64,000 nucleotides of DNA, taken from NCBI GenBank assembly GCA_964035795.1, contig OZ038322.1, positions 10,804,038 through 10,868,037 on the forward strand. The letters are read 5' to 3'. The first letter of the stretch is position 1. Every line of letters starts with the position of its first letter. Shown one piece after another: positions 38,840-51,300 of the stretch. This DNA comes from Pterobdella sp. o SKG-2022. Its lineage: Eukaryota > Annelida > Clitellata > Hirudinida > Piscicolidae. Made by a program: the position numbers and the translations under genes. The notes beneath the pieces were generated by a model. The model had not been told where the DNA came from. It saw nothing but the letters and a program-made list of their open reading frames with translations, and did no database searches.

Positions 38840-40690
38840 AGATTAGGACAGATGGATTAAATAAGAATTTATTGATAGTTGATTGTAGCTAAAAAACATT
38901 TTTATTAAACTTTTTTTCATAAATTTCAGTTGATTTAATTTATAACACCAATATTTTAGAAAATTTTAAAATAATCAACAGAAGAATAAAATACATTTTG
39001 CAGCTTAAAAAGCTAAAACATACGATAGATTCAGCACATTTTTCCTCATAAAAATCAGTTGAAGAAATTCATAACATCATCATTTTAGATTATCATAAGT
39101 ATTTGTAAATCGTTATGCTAAATTTTTGAGCTCAGTTGATATTTTCTTCAAAATTATTCAGTTGAAGAAATTCTTAAGCATCACAGCTCAAAAATACATT
39201 TTTTGAACAAATTTTTCTTTTCGAACATCTAGTATGAATTTAATGGTAAGATGCACACACACAGGCGCGGATAATAAATAAGCGATAATTTAGTAAGATA
39301 AGCAAAGAATGTATATAAATTTTACTGATACAGAAAAAATAAAAAACGATTTTAAAAATTTTATAACATAAATAAAAGTATTTTAAAAATATAATATTTT
39401 AATTTTTTTGTGTTTCAAAATAAATTTAAAAGAATTATTGAAATCCCATCTTTAAACTCACATTCATTTCAAATTTTGAATCTAGAAATTAAGATAAACT
39501 AAGTTATTGAAAATTAAATTGTGGTACCAAAACAATTTTCAAGCATAAATAACTAACTTTCATTAAATATCATCATCATTTGACTTTTCAAGTTAAAAAA
39601 TCGTTAAAAACTTTTGATTTCGAAATTAGTTTTAACTTTGCATAATTTTTAGTTAATTGTTCATAATGATACAATAATTATTTTGAAATCATAAACATAT
39701 TTTTATTATTCATAATTTTGCTTTGTACCATTGATAGAAGCTGTTTTTAATGCATATTCTCAGCAAGTGACAACACATAAGTACAATAGAAATCAACGTA
39801 GAAAAGAAACTAAACGCACTTAAAAATATTTAAGTTTTAACATAGTTGTGCTAGTTGAACTGGCAAGCTATCCTTTTGACAACAGAATCATTCATATCTG
39901 TGCCTAGTATTAAAACAGGAAAAAACAAATAATAAACGAAATTATATGATGAAGTCAACCACATGAAAAATCAATCTCATTTCGAAAGGTTGAACAAAAT
40001 AATAAATTTTGAAAACATCCATAAGTATCGAGATTCAAAATCGGTGATTGTAAACTAAATCAAAACGTTTAAATTGGCGAAACTTCTTTAGCAAAGCATA
40101 GTTCAAATAATTTTGATGTTATATCTATTATTTCTTCGTCATTAACTGTTTTCTATTCGTGGTTAATTTTTTTATATCATACTGTGGTCTTTTTTTCACA
40201 TCTTTTCCAGTAAACGTTGTCAGACTCTAAAAAACAAAATACAAACATTTGAAAAAACAAAGTAGGATTATGGTTATAGTGGAATCAGACTTTTATAAAG
40301 TTTTGACCATGTTCATGAAACCAAAACTTTGACCTTCTTGCAACATTTCATTTTTTTAAAAATCATCTTCTAATATTTGTTGCCACCTAATAAAACCAAC
40401 AAATTTTCTTAAAACCACTCAAAAACCAAAAAATTTTTTTTTAGTGAAAAAACAAGTAACATTTTTTTCCATTTTTTACGATTTTATGCCTTATCAACAA
40501 GGTTTTTTTTGAAGCACTCCATTTCCTTCTTAATATAATACCACTCAATTTAAGCCTACAACCTAATTGTTCTAATATTAAGTTCCTAATTAAACTATTG
40601 AAGTTATAATGGTATACTTTAACTCTCCTATTTAAACTATTATGCCAACTCTTTATAGTATTTGTTGTACTAGGCTAATTATTTATTATC
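38840..40690. other. Intergenic sequence
   Basis: Strongly AT-rich DNA with no ORF, RNA gene or repeat that I can support. Confidence 0.5.
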
Positions 40691-40909
40691 CTACGATGAA
40701 AGTCTTACACCAGCTTCATGGCATCCTTCTTCGTTTTTGCCTAAATAAAGCAGCGTTATTCCTGTTTGCACTTTGATCTTTCTCTGACTATTCCAATGTA
40801 CTTTGCACATGTCCAAAACTATGAGGTTGTATTTCTGCATTTCTCTCACTGCTTGTGATTATCGTCCTGTCTTCCAAAATGCTTTTACATTTCATGTACC
40901 CAGTGAAAC
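40691..40909 (-). pseudogene. Fossil LINE (non-LTR retrotransposon) APE-type endonuclease fragment
   Basis: Read on the minus strand in one frame, this segment resembles the start of a LINE ORF with an apurinic-like endonuclease. It has VSLGT followed by a stop where Trp of the GTWN motif belongs, then NVKAFWKTGR, a second in-frame stop, SQAVREMQKYNLIVL, and VHWNSQRKIKVQTG. The usual Glu in the S-E-x-H-W motif is replaced by Lys (CKVHW). It ends at a third stop after HEAGVRLSS. With these stops and no reverse transcriptase alongside, it is a dead fragment. The family looks RTE-like, but I cannot assign it with certainty. Confidence 0.75.
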
Positions 40910-41300
40910 ATACTTGTGTGGAAGCAATCTAGGATTTTTGCTTAAAAGTTTTTCTGGGTAGAAATGGCTCATCCCTGATGGTTTTGTCTGCAAGCGTCAT
41001 AAATTTCTTGAAAGGACCTCTAGCTCTTATTGAAACAAAAGATTTATGGTAAGAGTTGTTGTCGGTTTCGGTGAATTTTCTTTTTTTCTATGTGCAGGTA
41101 GTTAATCTATACCTAAATCTCCAACGAGGCTGTACCGTTTTGTTTAGACCCTACTTCTCAAACCTTTTGAGCATGGTTGAACCTTCCAGAAGCCGAAGCC
41201 CATGCTTATATAGCCTTAGGAGTCACTGGGACACGAGTAGTTTTACCACGTCAAAGTGGTGCACTATTGGAACGGGTATTTTTTATCAGTTTTTTTGAAT
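40910..41300 (-). mobile_element. Probable 5' part of the same LINE relic
   Basis: This stretch is GC-richer than its surroundings and lies directly upstream, on the minus strand, of the endonuclease fragment. Short frames are open on both strands without splice support. The most economical reading is the leader region of the dead LINE. It could instead hold a 5' exon of the neighbouring SET gene. Confidence 0.35.
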
Positions 41301-41703
41301 GTATTTACCTAACAGTAGATTAGTTAAAAATAGTGCATGAATATATAATTTTTTTAGTATTTACATATTTACAATATCTGCATAAAGGGATGTGCACGGC
41401 AAAAGCTCGTGTCAGGTACAAATGCAAATTATTACCTATAATAATTTTTACGATATTATTTAGTTTAAATTAAAAAAAAAATAAATATCACAAGAAATAT
41501 TCTAAACTTTTTGAAACAACAATTTGCTTAATATTTTTATAAATATTTTATTAAGTTCACCTTTCAAGCAAGTTTTCAAAAGTAAAAGTACAAAAATGGT
41601 TTTAATATGAACTTTTCATTGTAAAGTTTCAAAAAATTTTCTATTTTATGAATTAAATAAAATTTTTTTATATTAGTTGTTGAATAATGGAAATTCTCTA
41701 TTG

Positions 41704-42970
41704 ATGAAAAAATTATCTTGTCTTGAGCCATGTCCACCTGATATTGATGTTTCTGCAATAGGGAATCCATCTCTACAGTTTGAGGTTTTTATTTATATTG
41801 AGAAAAATTTTTCCCATAACAATATTATTTTTCGTAGTATTTTGAGGAAAATGTTCATCCAGATCACAACGAAAGTGTTATCTTGAAAAAAGTTGAAAAT
41901 GATATAGATAATTTTGCCCTGGAAGGATGTACTTGCAGTTTACAATTAAAGTTTAATAAGCAACAAAAAGATGCTTCACATGAAAAAGTTTTGAGTCTTT
42001 GTTCAACAGAATACTGCAGTTGTCTAAAGTTTTCTAAAGGACCAATCTATGATTCTTCTCATCACCTCATTTCTTCTGATCCATACAGTTCACGAACAAT
42101 TTTCCAAAAAGAATGTTCATACTTTTGTAAATGCTCTGAAAATTTTTGTTCTAATAGAGTTGTTCAATGGGGAATAAGTAAAAGTTTGAAAGTAATAAAT
42201 ACTCCCAACAAAGGGTTGGGTGTGGTAACTAATGAATTCATACCTGCAAATGCTTTTGTATGTGAATATACTGGAGAAGTTATTTCAAAGTTTTTAGATG
42301 CTGATGAGAAAATACCAACTCATTCTCAAGAAAGTGTCAATAGTTCACCACAACATAAATATATTTTAAATTTATATGAGTATTTCAATTCTGAAATTGC
42401 AATAAAAGAATCCGAAAAAGACAAGCAAATCAAAAAATCACAAAATAATGAACAAAGTATTGAATCACATAATTATAAAGTATTGATGACAAGGATTGAT
42501 GCCAGTAGATTTGGCAGTGTGGCTCGATTAGTGAACCATTCCTGTAGTCCCAACATGTTTATGTCTCTCATCAGAGTCACATCCTTCATACCTAGGTTTC
42601 ATTCTAACAAAATTAGTTTCAGTTTTAGTCCAAAGCATACTCATTGCAATGTTGAATCAATTCCACTCAAAAAATAGTTTTAGCAATGATTATACAAATG
42701 ATAGTGATTTATGTTGCCCATTCTAGAAATAATGATTTTGGCCTTTTTTTTAAACTAAGTTTTAATTGAAAACACAGGGCATGTTTATTTGCATTGAGAG
42801 ACATAGAAGCTGGTGAGGAGATATCTTATGACTACTCAGGAAATCTTAAAAAACGAACAGAAACCATTTGTGACATGGCATATGAACTAAACCCTGATAA
42901 TGCACAGGGTTGCAAGTTGTGTTTTTGTGGGTCTGATGCATGTAGGAAGCACCTTCCTAGAGGATATTAA
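41704..42970 (+). CDS. SETMAR/SUV39-type histone lysine N-methyltransferase (3 exons shown, at least 343 aa)
   Basis: Transfers methyl groups from S-adenosylmethionine to histone lysine in chromatin. Exons: 41704-41784 (open upstream to an acceptor at 41676), 41838-42595, 42778-42970. The pre-SET domain (about residues 58-118) has nine cysteines: CTC, LCSTEYCSC, ECSYFCKCSENFC, followed by NRVVQWG, as in SETMAR. The SET domain shows KGLGVV, FVCEYTGEVI, ARLVNHSCSPN (NHSC at about 260-263) and ISYDYSG, so the cofactor and catalytic motifs are intact. The post-SET region is LCFCGSDACRKHLPRGY. An Asn/Lys/Glu-rich insertion of about 60 aa sits between the SET halves. The transposase part of human SETMAR is absent, as expected outside primates. 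The start is uncertain: Met at 41704 is the first in-frame ATG, but the frame is open to the acceptor and there may be an upstream exon. Confidence 0.88.
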
Positions 42971-43689
42971 GCTTTTGTGATCATTTAATTGATATTTTGT
43001 GATTAGTTGACTATAAAAATAAATTTTAAATCAGTGATTAAGAATATATTGTTTTATATTAGATAATCATTAATACAGGATTTTACAAAGCCTTTAATTT
43101 TTTTAATTAAATAGATAAATTGTTTCCCATAAAAACTTCATTGTTAGTTCAAGTGAAGAATTGTTTCTTCATTTCAACTTCAATAATATTTCTTGTAAAA
43201 ACTATTCTTGATACATCTCCAAAACCTCCAGAATTAAATAAAAGAAAGCATAATTGCAAACGATTTTTTATTTAGTTTGCTGATGAAAATAATGTTTACA
43301 TTGATACTTGGAAAAATAAAGCTTCGAAAAAAATGTACGGATAAAATTTATAGCCCAAAGCGAGGTTTGACACAATAGCACACTTTATAATGGTAAATCT
43401 TCTCTATGAACTACCTTCAAGTCGCTAAATAAAAATGATTTAGTTGAAAAGTTTTGGTTTTGAATTCGTAAAAATAGAATTTAAGTTTTTTTCAGATATT
43501 AATGACTAAAAAATAAAATGTAAGCACAATGCAAGATCAATGTTTAAAATTTCCAAAGTTAATGTAAAAAGCATTAAAATTTTATATTTAAAAAACAAAT
43601 AAGAAAAAAGAATAATTGAAAATTATTGGCATGTTACCTCGAATGACACGCAAGGTAAAAATAAGTTTCCCGAAAAAAAAAATGTCGTT

Positions 43690-43889
43690 NNNNNNNNNNN
43701 NNNNNNNNNNNNNNNNNNNNNNNNNNNNNNNNNNNNNNNNNNNNNNNNNNNNNNNNNNNNNNNNNNNNNNNNNNNNNNNNNNNNNNNNNNNNNNNNNNNN
43801 NNNNNNNNNNNNNNNNNNNNNNNNNNNNNNNNNNNNNNNNNNNNNNNNNNNNNNNNNNNNNNNNNNNNNNNNNNNNNNNNNNNNNNNNN
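43690..43889. other. Assembly gap (200 N)
   Basis: Exactly 200 unknown bases, which suggests a scaffold gap of arbitrary length. The flanks are A-rich (an oligo-A run before it, A-rich after), so a low-complexity tract or repeat probably broke the assembly. Confidence 0.98.
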
Positions 43890-44262
43890 AAAAACAATAT
43901 CAAATGATAAAGAAAAAATACAAAAATTTTTTTTAAATTACAAAATCGTCTTTTAAAAAAATAATTCTAGCTAAATATTTGTTGATAAATATTCATTTTG
44001 CTGGAAAGCTCCTCGGTTTAAAATTGCTGATTATTTTCAATATAAAAACACATGTAACGAGATGATTTCAATAGGAAAATCGAGTTAAAAATAATCAACA
44101 CTAATCTAACATTTGGAATAAATTTTAAACTTTCAATGAAATAAAATAAATACTTTTATTTTGATACATGACTTTTCACCAACAAAAATGTACGCAAACC
44201 TTTGATTACCAATCAAAAGTTGATCAACTGATGCAATTCAAAGAAATATTTTCCTATTTAAT

Positions 44263-44263
<1 letters not shown>

Positions 44264-44294
<31 letters not shown>
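44264..44294. repeat. (TA)n microsatellite
   Basis: About 15 AT dinucleotides in the convergent intergenic region. Confidence 0.9.
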
Positions 44295-44296
<2 letters not shown>

Positions 44297-45308
44297 GGTA
44301 AAAAGTAACTATAATCAAATTATTAAACACTTTTACAACACAAAAAGTGTTTATAAAAATTTCTATGAAAAAAAAACAATATGTCTAATTTTTATAAATC
44401 CAATTTTATAAGTTTCAAGAACTAAAGACACTATCATAGATTAAGACTGTAAGGGGTAAATGTTTTTTCTAAGCAATTTACTATAAACTATGACGCCTTG
44501 TAGAAATTAACAATGGAAATTACAGGAATGATATAATTTTAAGCTACGAAGAACAAAATTCCATCTTACTCACGAAATAAAAGACTAAAATTCCAATAAA
44601 CTAAACTTTTAACGTTTCCAAAAAGTTAAATAAAATCTCATTCAACCAATGCCTCTAAGTTAATAAGCGTTGATCTAAATTTTGCAAATCATAATGTTTC
44701 CATTCTTTCAAATCAATACTATTGAGCTTGTTGTGTGGTAAGCAAAAAATGAAACTAAAAATTCGGTAAAAAAATACTCCATTTGCTCTCTACATATGTT
44801 CAAACACCAAAGGGCATGGTTTTGCTGTTAGAGAATGAGAATCAAAAATTAAGCTTTATGTTATTATAAAGTGTTTTTCATATGTGTAGTCATCTTTATA
44901 CCTTTACTTATATACACCGTGGAGACAAACAATTATCAAAGCAAGTCGACTAATAACAACTTATCGAAACAAAATTAGTAAAAACCCAATTGTGTATGTA
45001 CGCCAAACTTTTGCTATGATGAAACAAGTGGAATTGAATAACAAAGTAATTAAAACACCAATATATGTTATAGTTAAAGAAATCAACATATGTTTTTTTG
45101 TTAAAATATACAAGCTTTTTTTTTTTACTAATTACTATTTGACTCTATACAGTGACAACATTAAGTGTTAAAAAATCAAATAAACTAAAAACATTAAATG
45201 ACTTTTTAAACGCTTGATACAATTGAAAAATTATGAGCAATTTATTTTTGGATTTTATAAAAGACTGCCAAGTCCTCGGTATAAAGAGCATGTCTATGAT
45301 ATCAATAG

Positions 45309-48300
45309 TTATAGTTTTAAAGAACTTTGGTGAGCAGAATGAAGAATTTTGAAAGAGTTGTTGTTGAACTGAAGCAACAAGATGAGTAACAAAGCCACCA
45401 AGTACTTGACTCCTTCCCCTCTTCTCACACTACGCCCGCAATAGTACTCTTCCGGAGGCTGAGTCTTGTGGTTTGAACATTCATATCAAAACTATTGTCC
45501 TTTGACAGACATCATAGCCGTACTTAGCTTTAAAAAGCTTCAAGTGCTCTAAAAAGCACTTTTATTTTCAGTTAGTTAAATAAATGAATTAACAAATGAT
45601 ATTGTGAAAAAGGTTCAAAAACCATATCTATATTTACTTTAGAAAAGTTTAAACAATATAACTTACTTCGTCAAACGCTTGACGACAGGATGTACGCAAG
45701 TGGTTGTCTAACGTTTCATGAGCTCTGAACTTGTCACAATTTGTATCCTTATGGTCAATAGCATCTGCACATGTATGTACAGTTTTTATTCCAAAATTCT
45801 ATAGCACTTAACATTAAAAAAAATAATTTTAAGAGAAATAGTTTATGAAGTATTGTTTTCTGGTTTTAAATAATGTAATGACAGTAGAAAATGTAGATGT
45901 TTTGAAATTTTATACAGTTCAGTTTACCTTGGTTAATTTGAGTAGTTTTCAATCTGGGCTTTTGTGTGTGTCCCGTACATTGACACATGGAATCAATAAT
46001 TAAGAGAACCAAGTTGGTGCGAGGTACAAGAGTAATTGAATAAGATCTGAAACGATGTGAAGACCAGATGAAACAAAGTTTAAAAAAGATTCATGCCATA
46101 AATTCAAGGAATTTATACACCCATTGAAAAACTTTTTGTTAACTGAAGACAAATTACTTGGAAGAAGCAATAAAAGTTACTTTGAACAGAGGTCGTTCTG
46201 AGAAGCATGTTCATACCTGGGTGTCTTCGACGGATCGAGTAAGTACCTACAAGTTTCCAATGTTTGATTTAATTCATTATTTTAACATTAATTGAACAAA
46301 CATCTGAGATCGTTGAACTTATTTTAAAGGAACACTTCATCAATAAGCTTAAACCACTGGTTCAAAATAACGAGACATGGAAACTTTTAAAATTATGGTT
46401 TTAATAGGCTTGTGGTAATATGATTGTAACCTAATATATGATTGGACACATGGCCTGTAGCCCAGAATGCCTGGCTCATAGGCCTTCTTAATGTTTTTGA
46501 GACAGGATACCGTGCCTTCGGAGCTGTAACTTGATTGTAGCAGGCAGTTTTTTTTCCATTTATCGACCTTAAAAATTGAACAGAATGCATTGTGAGCAAA
46601 GTGAACAAAATATTTTATTCATTAGATCAGCTATAAATATTTCAATGACTATGGAAATATAGTGAATACATGTAGGGATGATCTATTAGAAACATCGTAC
46701 GCAGTTTTTGTATTCAATAGATAAGAATTTTAAAAATAAATTTATTTGGAAAAAAATAATTTTTGATATGTCAAACCTTATTGTAAAAACACAAAATGTA
46801 AAAGTAACATTAAGCAGAACGCCTTTGAAAACAAACAATTTTAAACGCCAAGTACTTGTTGTGGGGATGAGATTTTGACCAGGTCGGACATGAGGGAGCG
46901 GTAACTTTCTAGGTCATTGGCTGGTTCATCATGGGGAATGTCATCGACACTTGCTTCCACATCGGCAATGTTATCTGCCAAGTCTGAACTCTCTTCCGTA
47001 GTGTTTTCGTTCTTGGATTCTGTGGGAGTGTAGAATGGTCGTTTAAAAAGTTTCATTATGAGGGTCGTTAAATTTCTAAATATCGCCATTAAGGAGCTGT
47101 TAAAAATTAGGAGCTGCAAAAAACTCACTTCTAAAAAAACACCCTTCAATGGAGTCGAATTGGAATAAGCACCTGTGAAAACAATTTCAAAAGAAAAGTA
47201 GTTGTGTCTATTTACTGAGGAAGTTTTATGATTGCAAGTTTTTTATCGTTAAACCTTACAGGAAAAACTCGTTGATCATCCAGAAAAAGTATTTGAAAAC
47301 ATTGGCGAGAGAAAACTGAAATAAATAACAACACATTTATGCATTAAATAAAATTACTTTTTGAGATTATTATCTTGAGAGTCAAATTTCATGGAAAGAT
47401 AATGTTTGTGTGTAATTTTTCAATAAATTTATATTCAGCTCGTAGCAAGTTTACCATACAAATATAAACTTATTCTGCTAGTATAAGTGAATTTTATATA
47501 TTTCATCTGCTCAAACGTTTTCAATGAACAACAAATGTGACAAAATACATGGAAAACCCACAAAATCGGCGAAGGAGGGTGATCTCGAGGTCGACTTCCA
47601 AATCACCTCACACACCGCGTGGTGGTCGGTTATTTCGATTCTGCGCAAACAAACTTGCTTACTTCAAAAACCATTGTTTTAAATTTCAAAAAAGTTTTGA
47701 TTAGTATTTTTTTCACTATTTTTCGATATTGAAGATTTTCTACAAGGTAAAATATAAATAAAATAAATCTCCAATAAAAGTAGATTTAAATTCTAAGTTT
47801 ACAACCAACTTGTGAAAAACTCCTTTTTGTTTGTATCCTTTTTCCCTAGTGTCATCCCTGTCTTCATCTTCATTTCCCACCAACAACTCATCCCATAACG
47901 ACGACGCACAACCCTCTAAATCTCCAAAAAACTGGCCAACCTTTTAAAAAAATCTTAATGAACATAATTTTTCTATGAACTTTTGTCGTTATTTGATCGA
48001 AATTAAAAGCATAATTGAAACATAAAGCCAACTTTTTTTTTTTTAATTAAAAAAATGAAGCCAACTTCTGCCAGGCTTTCGCTGTACACCACATATCCAT
48101 TAAAGTCTAAAAGGTAGCACTCAACTTCCTAAGAAATAAACAGAATAAAAAAAAATTTTCATAAATCGAACGTTTCATTAATTATAATAGAAATTTATTC
48201 TTAAAAACTTTTCCATGTAAATTGATTTTCTTCACATTGGAATGAAGAATACTAACCTCTGATTGGCACTGTTTGTTACATCCCATACCATCGCAAGGAG

Positions 48301-51300
48301 GAATGCTGCTATTCAAGATTTTCTGAAATCATGATTATTGAATTCTCCAACATGTGATGAAAAACATGAGTTTCAAAATTTTAAATTTAATTTTTTTAAA
48401 TTCATCCACATAACCTTGAACCAGGAGTAACGGAGCAGTGTATTTACCACTCCCACCACCACCTCCATTGCATTTTCGTGTATTATAATTGGTTGACTGG
48501 CTGTGAATGCATTGATTAATGAAAAGAAAATACTTGAATGATTAATGTTCTAATCAAGCATTTCCTACAAAAATTCAACAAAATATCTCAAATTTTTTTA
48601 GCAACTATTAAAAAAGGCTTGAAAAAACAATGGGAGAGTAAATCAGCATGCAAACTGAACAAATCTTCAAAAATTGAGGCAAGCTAATTTAAAGTTTCCA
48701 ACAAAGCATTGTATAAAAAGCTGAAAGAAACAGCTCTAAATTATTCTATAAATTAAAAAACCTGTAATAACTATGTCGTCTGGGTTAGCATGGTAGAGCT
48801 TCGATGGAGGTTGATACGCTAGCTGATAAGAAGTAGACGTCGACGAAGATGATGTCGATGCCATATTTTTCATCATTATATCTATTAGAAAGGAACATGA
48901 AAAAGAATATAAGATCAAGTAGAAAAATTTTTAAATTAATTAACGAACCGAGAGTGAAAGGAAGAGAGAATGTGGTAATTTCTTCTCCACTTAAAACTGC
49001 CTTGGAATATGTGTTGGAATGAACACTGGATGCAAGCAATTCCATGTATTCCCTGTGTGCCAATTTAAAAAATTAATTTAAATACTAGAAAAATAATTGA
49101 TTTTAAAATCTTTTATTTAGTTTAAGATCTCATTTTTTTGGTTGTATTCGATAATGTATATAGTCTGGTGTATTGTTCTAGAAGTGTTTAAAAGTCGTAA
49201 AATTTTACGCGTTACGTTAATTAAGCAAAAAGCATAAAATAACAATAAAAAAATTATTTATAAAGCAGTCAAGTTTATTTGTTTAACAAAACCATTTATT
49301 TTCACAAGTATTCACCTTCAAAAATGTTACAACTTTTAAAACCACGTAATTCATTTCATTATAAATTGTTGATAAGGCAGTTTGGAAAACTTTCGTAGCT
49401 ACTCCTAAAATAACTATAAAAAATTGAAAAGTGCATGGACTGCTCAAATTATCACGGTTTAATAATTTACCTGGGCTTTCAGAGAAACATCAAATATTCA
49501 ACATTATACTTCTCGCTGTATTTCTAAACACGTTTTTATAGAATAAATAAAAGTTGTATACTTTGCTCACCAAAAAGCAGCCTTTTGAATTTATGAGTTT
49601 TATATGAAATAAAAAAAATTAAAAATATAAATATAATTGTTTAAAGCAAAAACTCATATTATGGTTTAAAGTATTGCATTTGTAAAAACACATATTTCCT
49701 TAAAACACGACTCTTCGTACATTTTTTATCTTCTCCAGTTGAAAACTCAATTTTTTCTCACGAAAAACCTCGCATTACAATAAAACTAATTTATGTTGTT
49801 TTTTATGTTTATATTTTTATTTATTCTTTGAAATGGTTTTTAAAAGAAACCAACTCGAGTTTGTTATTCGAATGGTTGAACACATGGTAACGAATCAAGC
49901 CACTTTTGGTCTCCAAATAAACCAGATCTGCTCCTTCGTTTCTGGTTTATAATGAACTTCAAATCAACATTGATATTTAAATTATATACTCCAATGAAAG
50001 AAAAAGTTTTTGAAAGTATTTTTATCAAACTAAACAAGCCTAACATGACTCGGGACAAATTATAGTTCCAGTTTTCCTTCATCCAATTGTTTGTTGCACT
50101 TCTACTTGCCTCGATGTCGAACAACAAAAACTCCACAAGCTCTTTGTTGCCTGGTGTGAATAATATCATCAGTTCAGACTGTTTTAAACAAAATTATTAA
50201 AACTGTTTTCTTTATAAAAGATGAAGTAAGGAAAGTGCAGTTATAAATTATTCGTTGGTAAATATTGCAAAATTATTGGAGCTAACATGATTTTTCTAAT
50301 TCCCTCTTCCACTCCGGCTCTGGCTTCGATTGTAGTTCCAACAACTTGCGCAGAAGAGCATCTGTTCTGCTCTCTGTCTCAGCTCTGTTGTCAATGTTGC
50401 AGTAGTCCCTGGTTGCAGCATGGAAGTTTTGAATTAACGTTTGGAAATTATTTGTTTTATGGCAAAAAATTAGTTGCTTACAACAGAAGTAGTAATAAAA
50501 TAAACTAAAATAAAATGTCTTGGAAAGATTACTCACCATTTCGAAAGCAAAAACTGTTCCGTAGACCAGCTTGAAAAATCTGTATTCATAATTGTTGAAT
50601 TAATAAAAATTCAAAGATTAAGTTATTAAATCGAACCAAAATCCTTAAGTGTCTTCAGACCCTCAAGCATTGCGCGATCGTAGAGTTTCGGCAAGGCGAT
50701 GCCTAGACTGTTTATTGGATTAAAAATACATTTTAAGCCTTACTATAAATCATAAAGAAATGTAATAAAAGTTTACCTTATTTAACTCATCTAGAACAAA
50801 AAATTTGGTGAATTAAAATTATATTTGAACTCCCCTATAATTTATAAGAGAACTTTTCTCAATTACCATTACTAAATTCATTTATAAGCAAAGCCCTATA
50901 ACACAGTGGTAGAGCATTGGACTAATTATCCAAAGTTACCGGGTTCGATCCCGCGTGGGCTGACAATTATATAGACAAGGAGTAGCGCCCTGTTGAGCTA
51001 ACGAAACCCCAATATTGGGCGACTTTTATCTAAAAAAAAATAAAGAAAGCTTTAAGCGTCGAACTGACCGGAAAGGTGTGTTGTTGATGCTGTGTATATA
51101 ATACTTCATACTCTTTACTGAAACCCTGTTCTGTGGGTTCAAAAATAATCGATATTAATAATTTGAAACAATAGATGTACTATATCAACGTTTCAAATGA
51201 GTTTGAATAGAAGCATTACATAGTTGTCATAAAGTTGTATAGACTCGGTCTCAATTTGCTGCTTCAACCCTATCATCATGCTGTTCTTTATCTGTTCGAA

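Larger units (their letters stand above)
42971..45308. other. Intergenic region between convergent genes, with assembly gap
   Basis: The SET gene ends at 42970 and the minus-strand alpha2delta gene ends at 45309, so this is a tail-to-tail spacer. It contains a 200-base run of N (43690-43889) and a TA repeat near 44264-44294. No coding sequence is seen. Confidence 0.6.

Noticed and set aside
41180..41275. Plus-strand frame reading LPEAEAHAYIALGVTGTRVV, which looks like a coding exon upstream of the SET gene.
   Set aside because: An in-frame stop lies just upstream, no acceptor fits, the adjacent frame is equally open, and the patch borders a LINE relic on the opposite strand. A first exon for the SET gene cannot be excluded.
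45465..45540. Coding reading DNSFDMNVQTTRLS before the last alpha2delta exon.
   Set aside because: That frame hits a stop before the hydrophobic C-terminus; starting the exon after cacaag at 45464 keeps the phase and gives the expected Cys and membrane segment.
46393..46608. Minus-strand 71-codon ORF beginning MFTLLTMHSV.
   Set aside because: It is in the wrong frame; the true alpha2delta exon 46431-46567 uses another frame (DKWKKNCLLQSS) and fits the splice sites.
49864..50169. A single 101-codon minus-strand exon ending CVQPFE and a stop.
   Set aside because: Phases require splicing inside it (50050-50150 and 49904-49941). The continuous reading would end the protein before the conserved Cys-rich half, which is clearly present downstream.
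50892..50961. A functional tRNA-Ile (AAT) gene.
   Set aside because: Two acceptor-stem mismatches, an altered A-box and fusion to a repeated 3' module indicate a SINE head instead.
50975..51035. A complete hammerhead ribozyme in the SINE tail.
   Set aside because: Both copies have CTGTTGA in place of CTGATGA, stem II is minimal, and the residue before the cleavage position is C, so the catalytic core is not satisfied.
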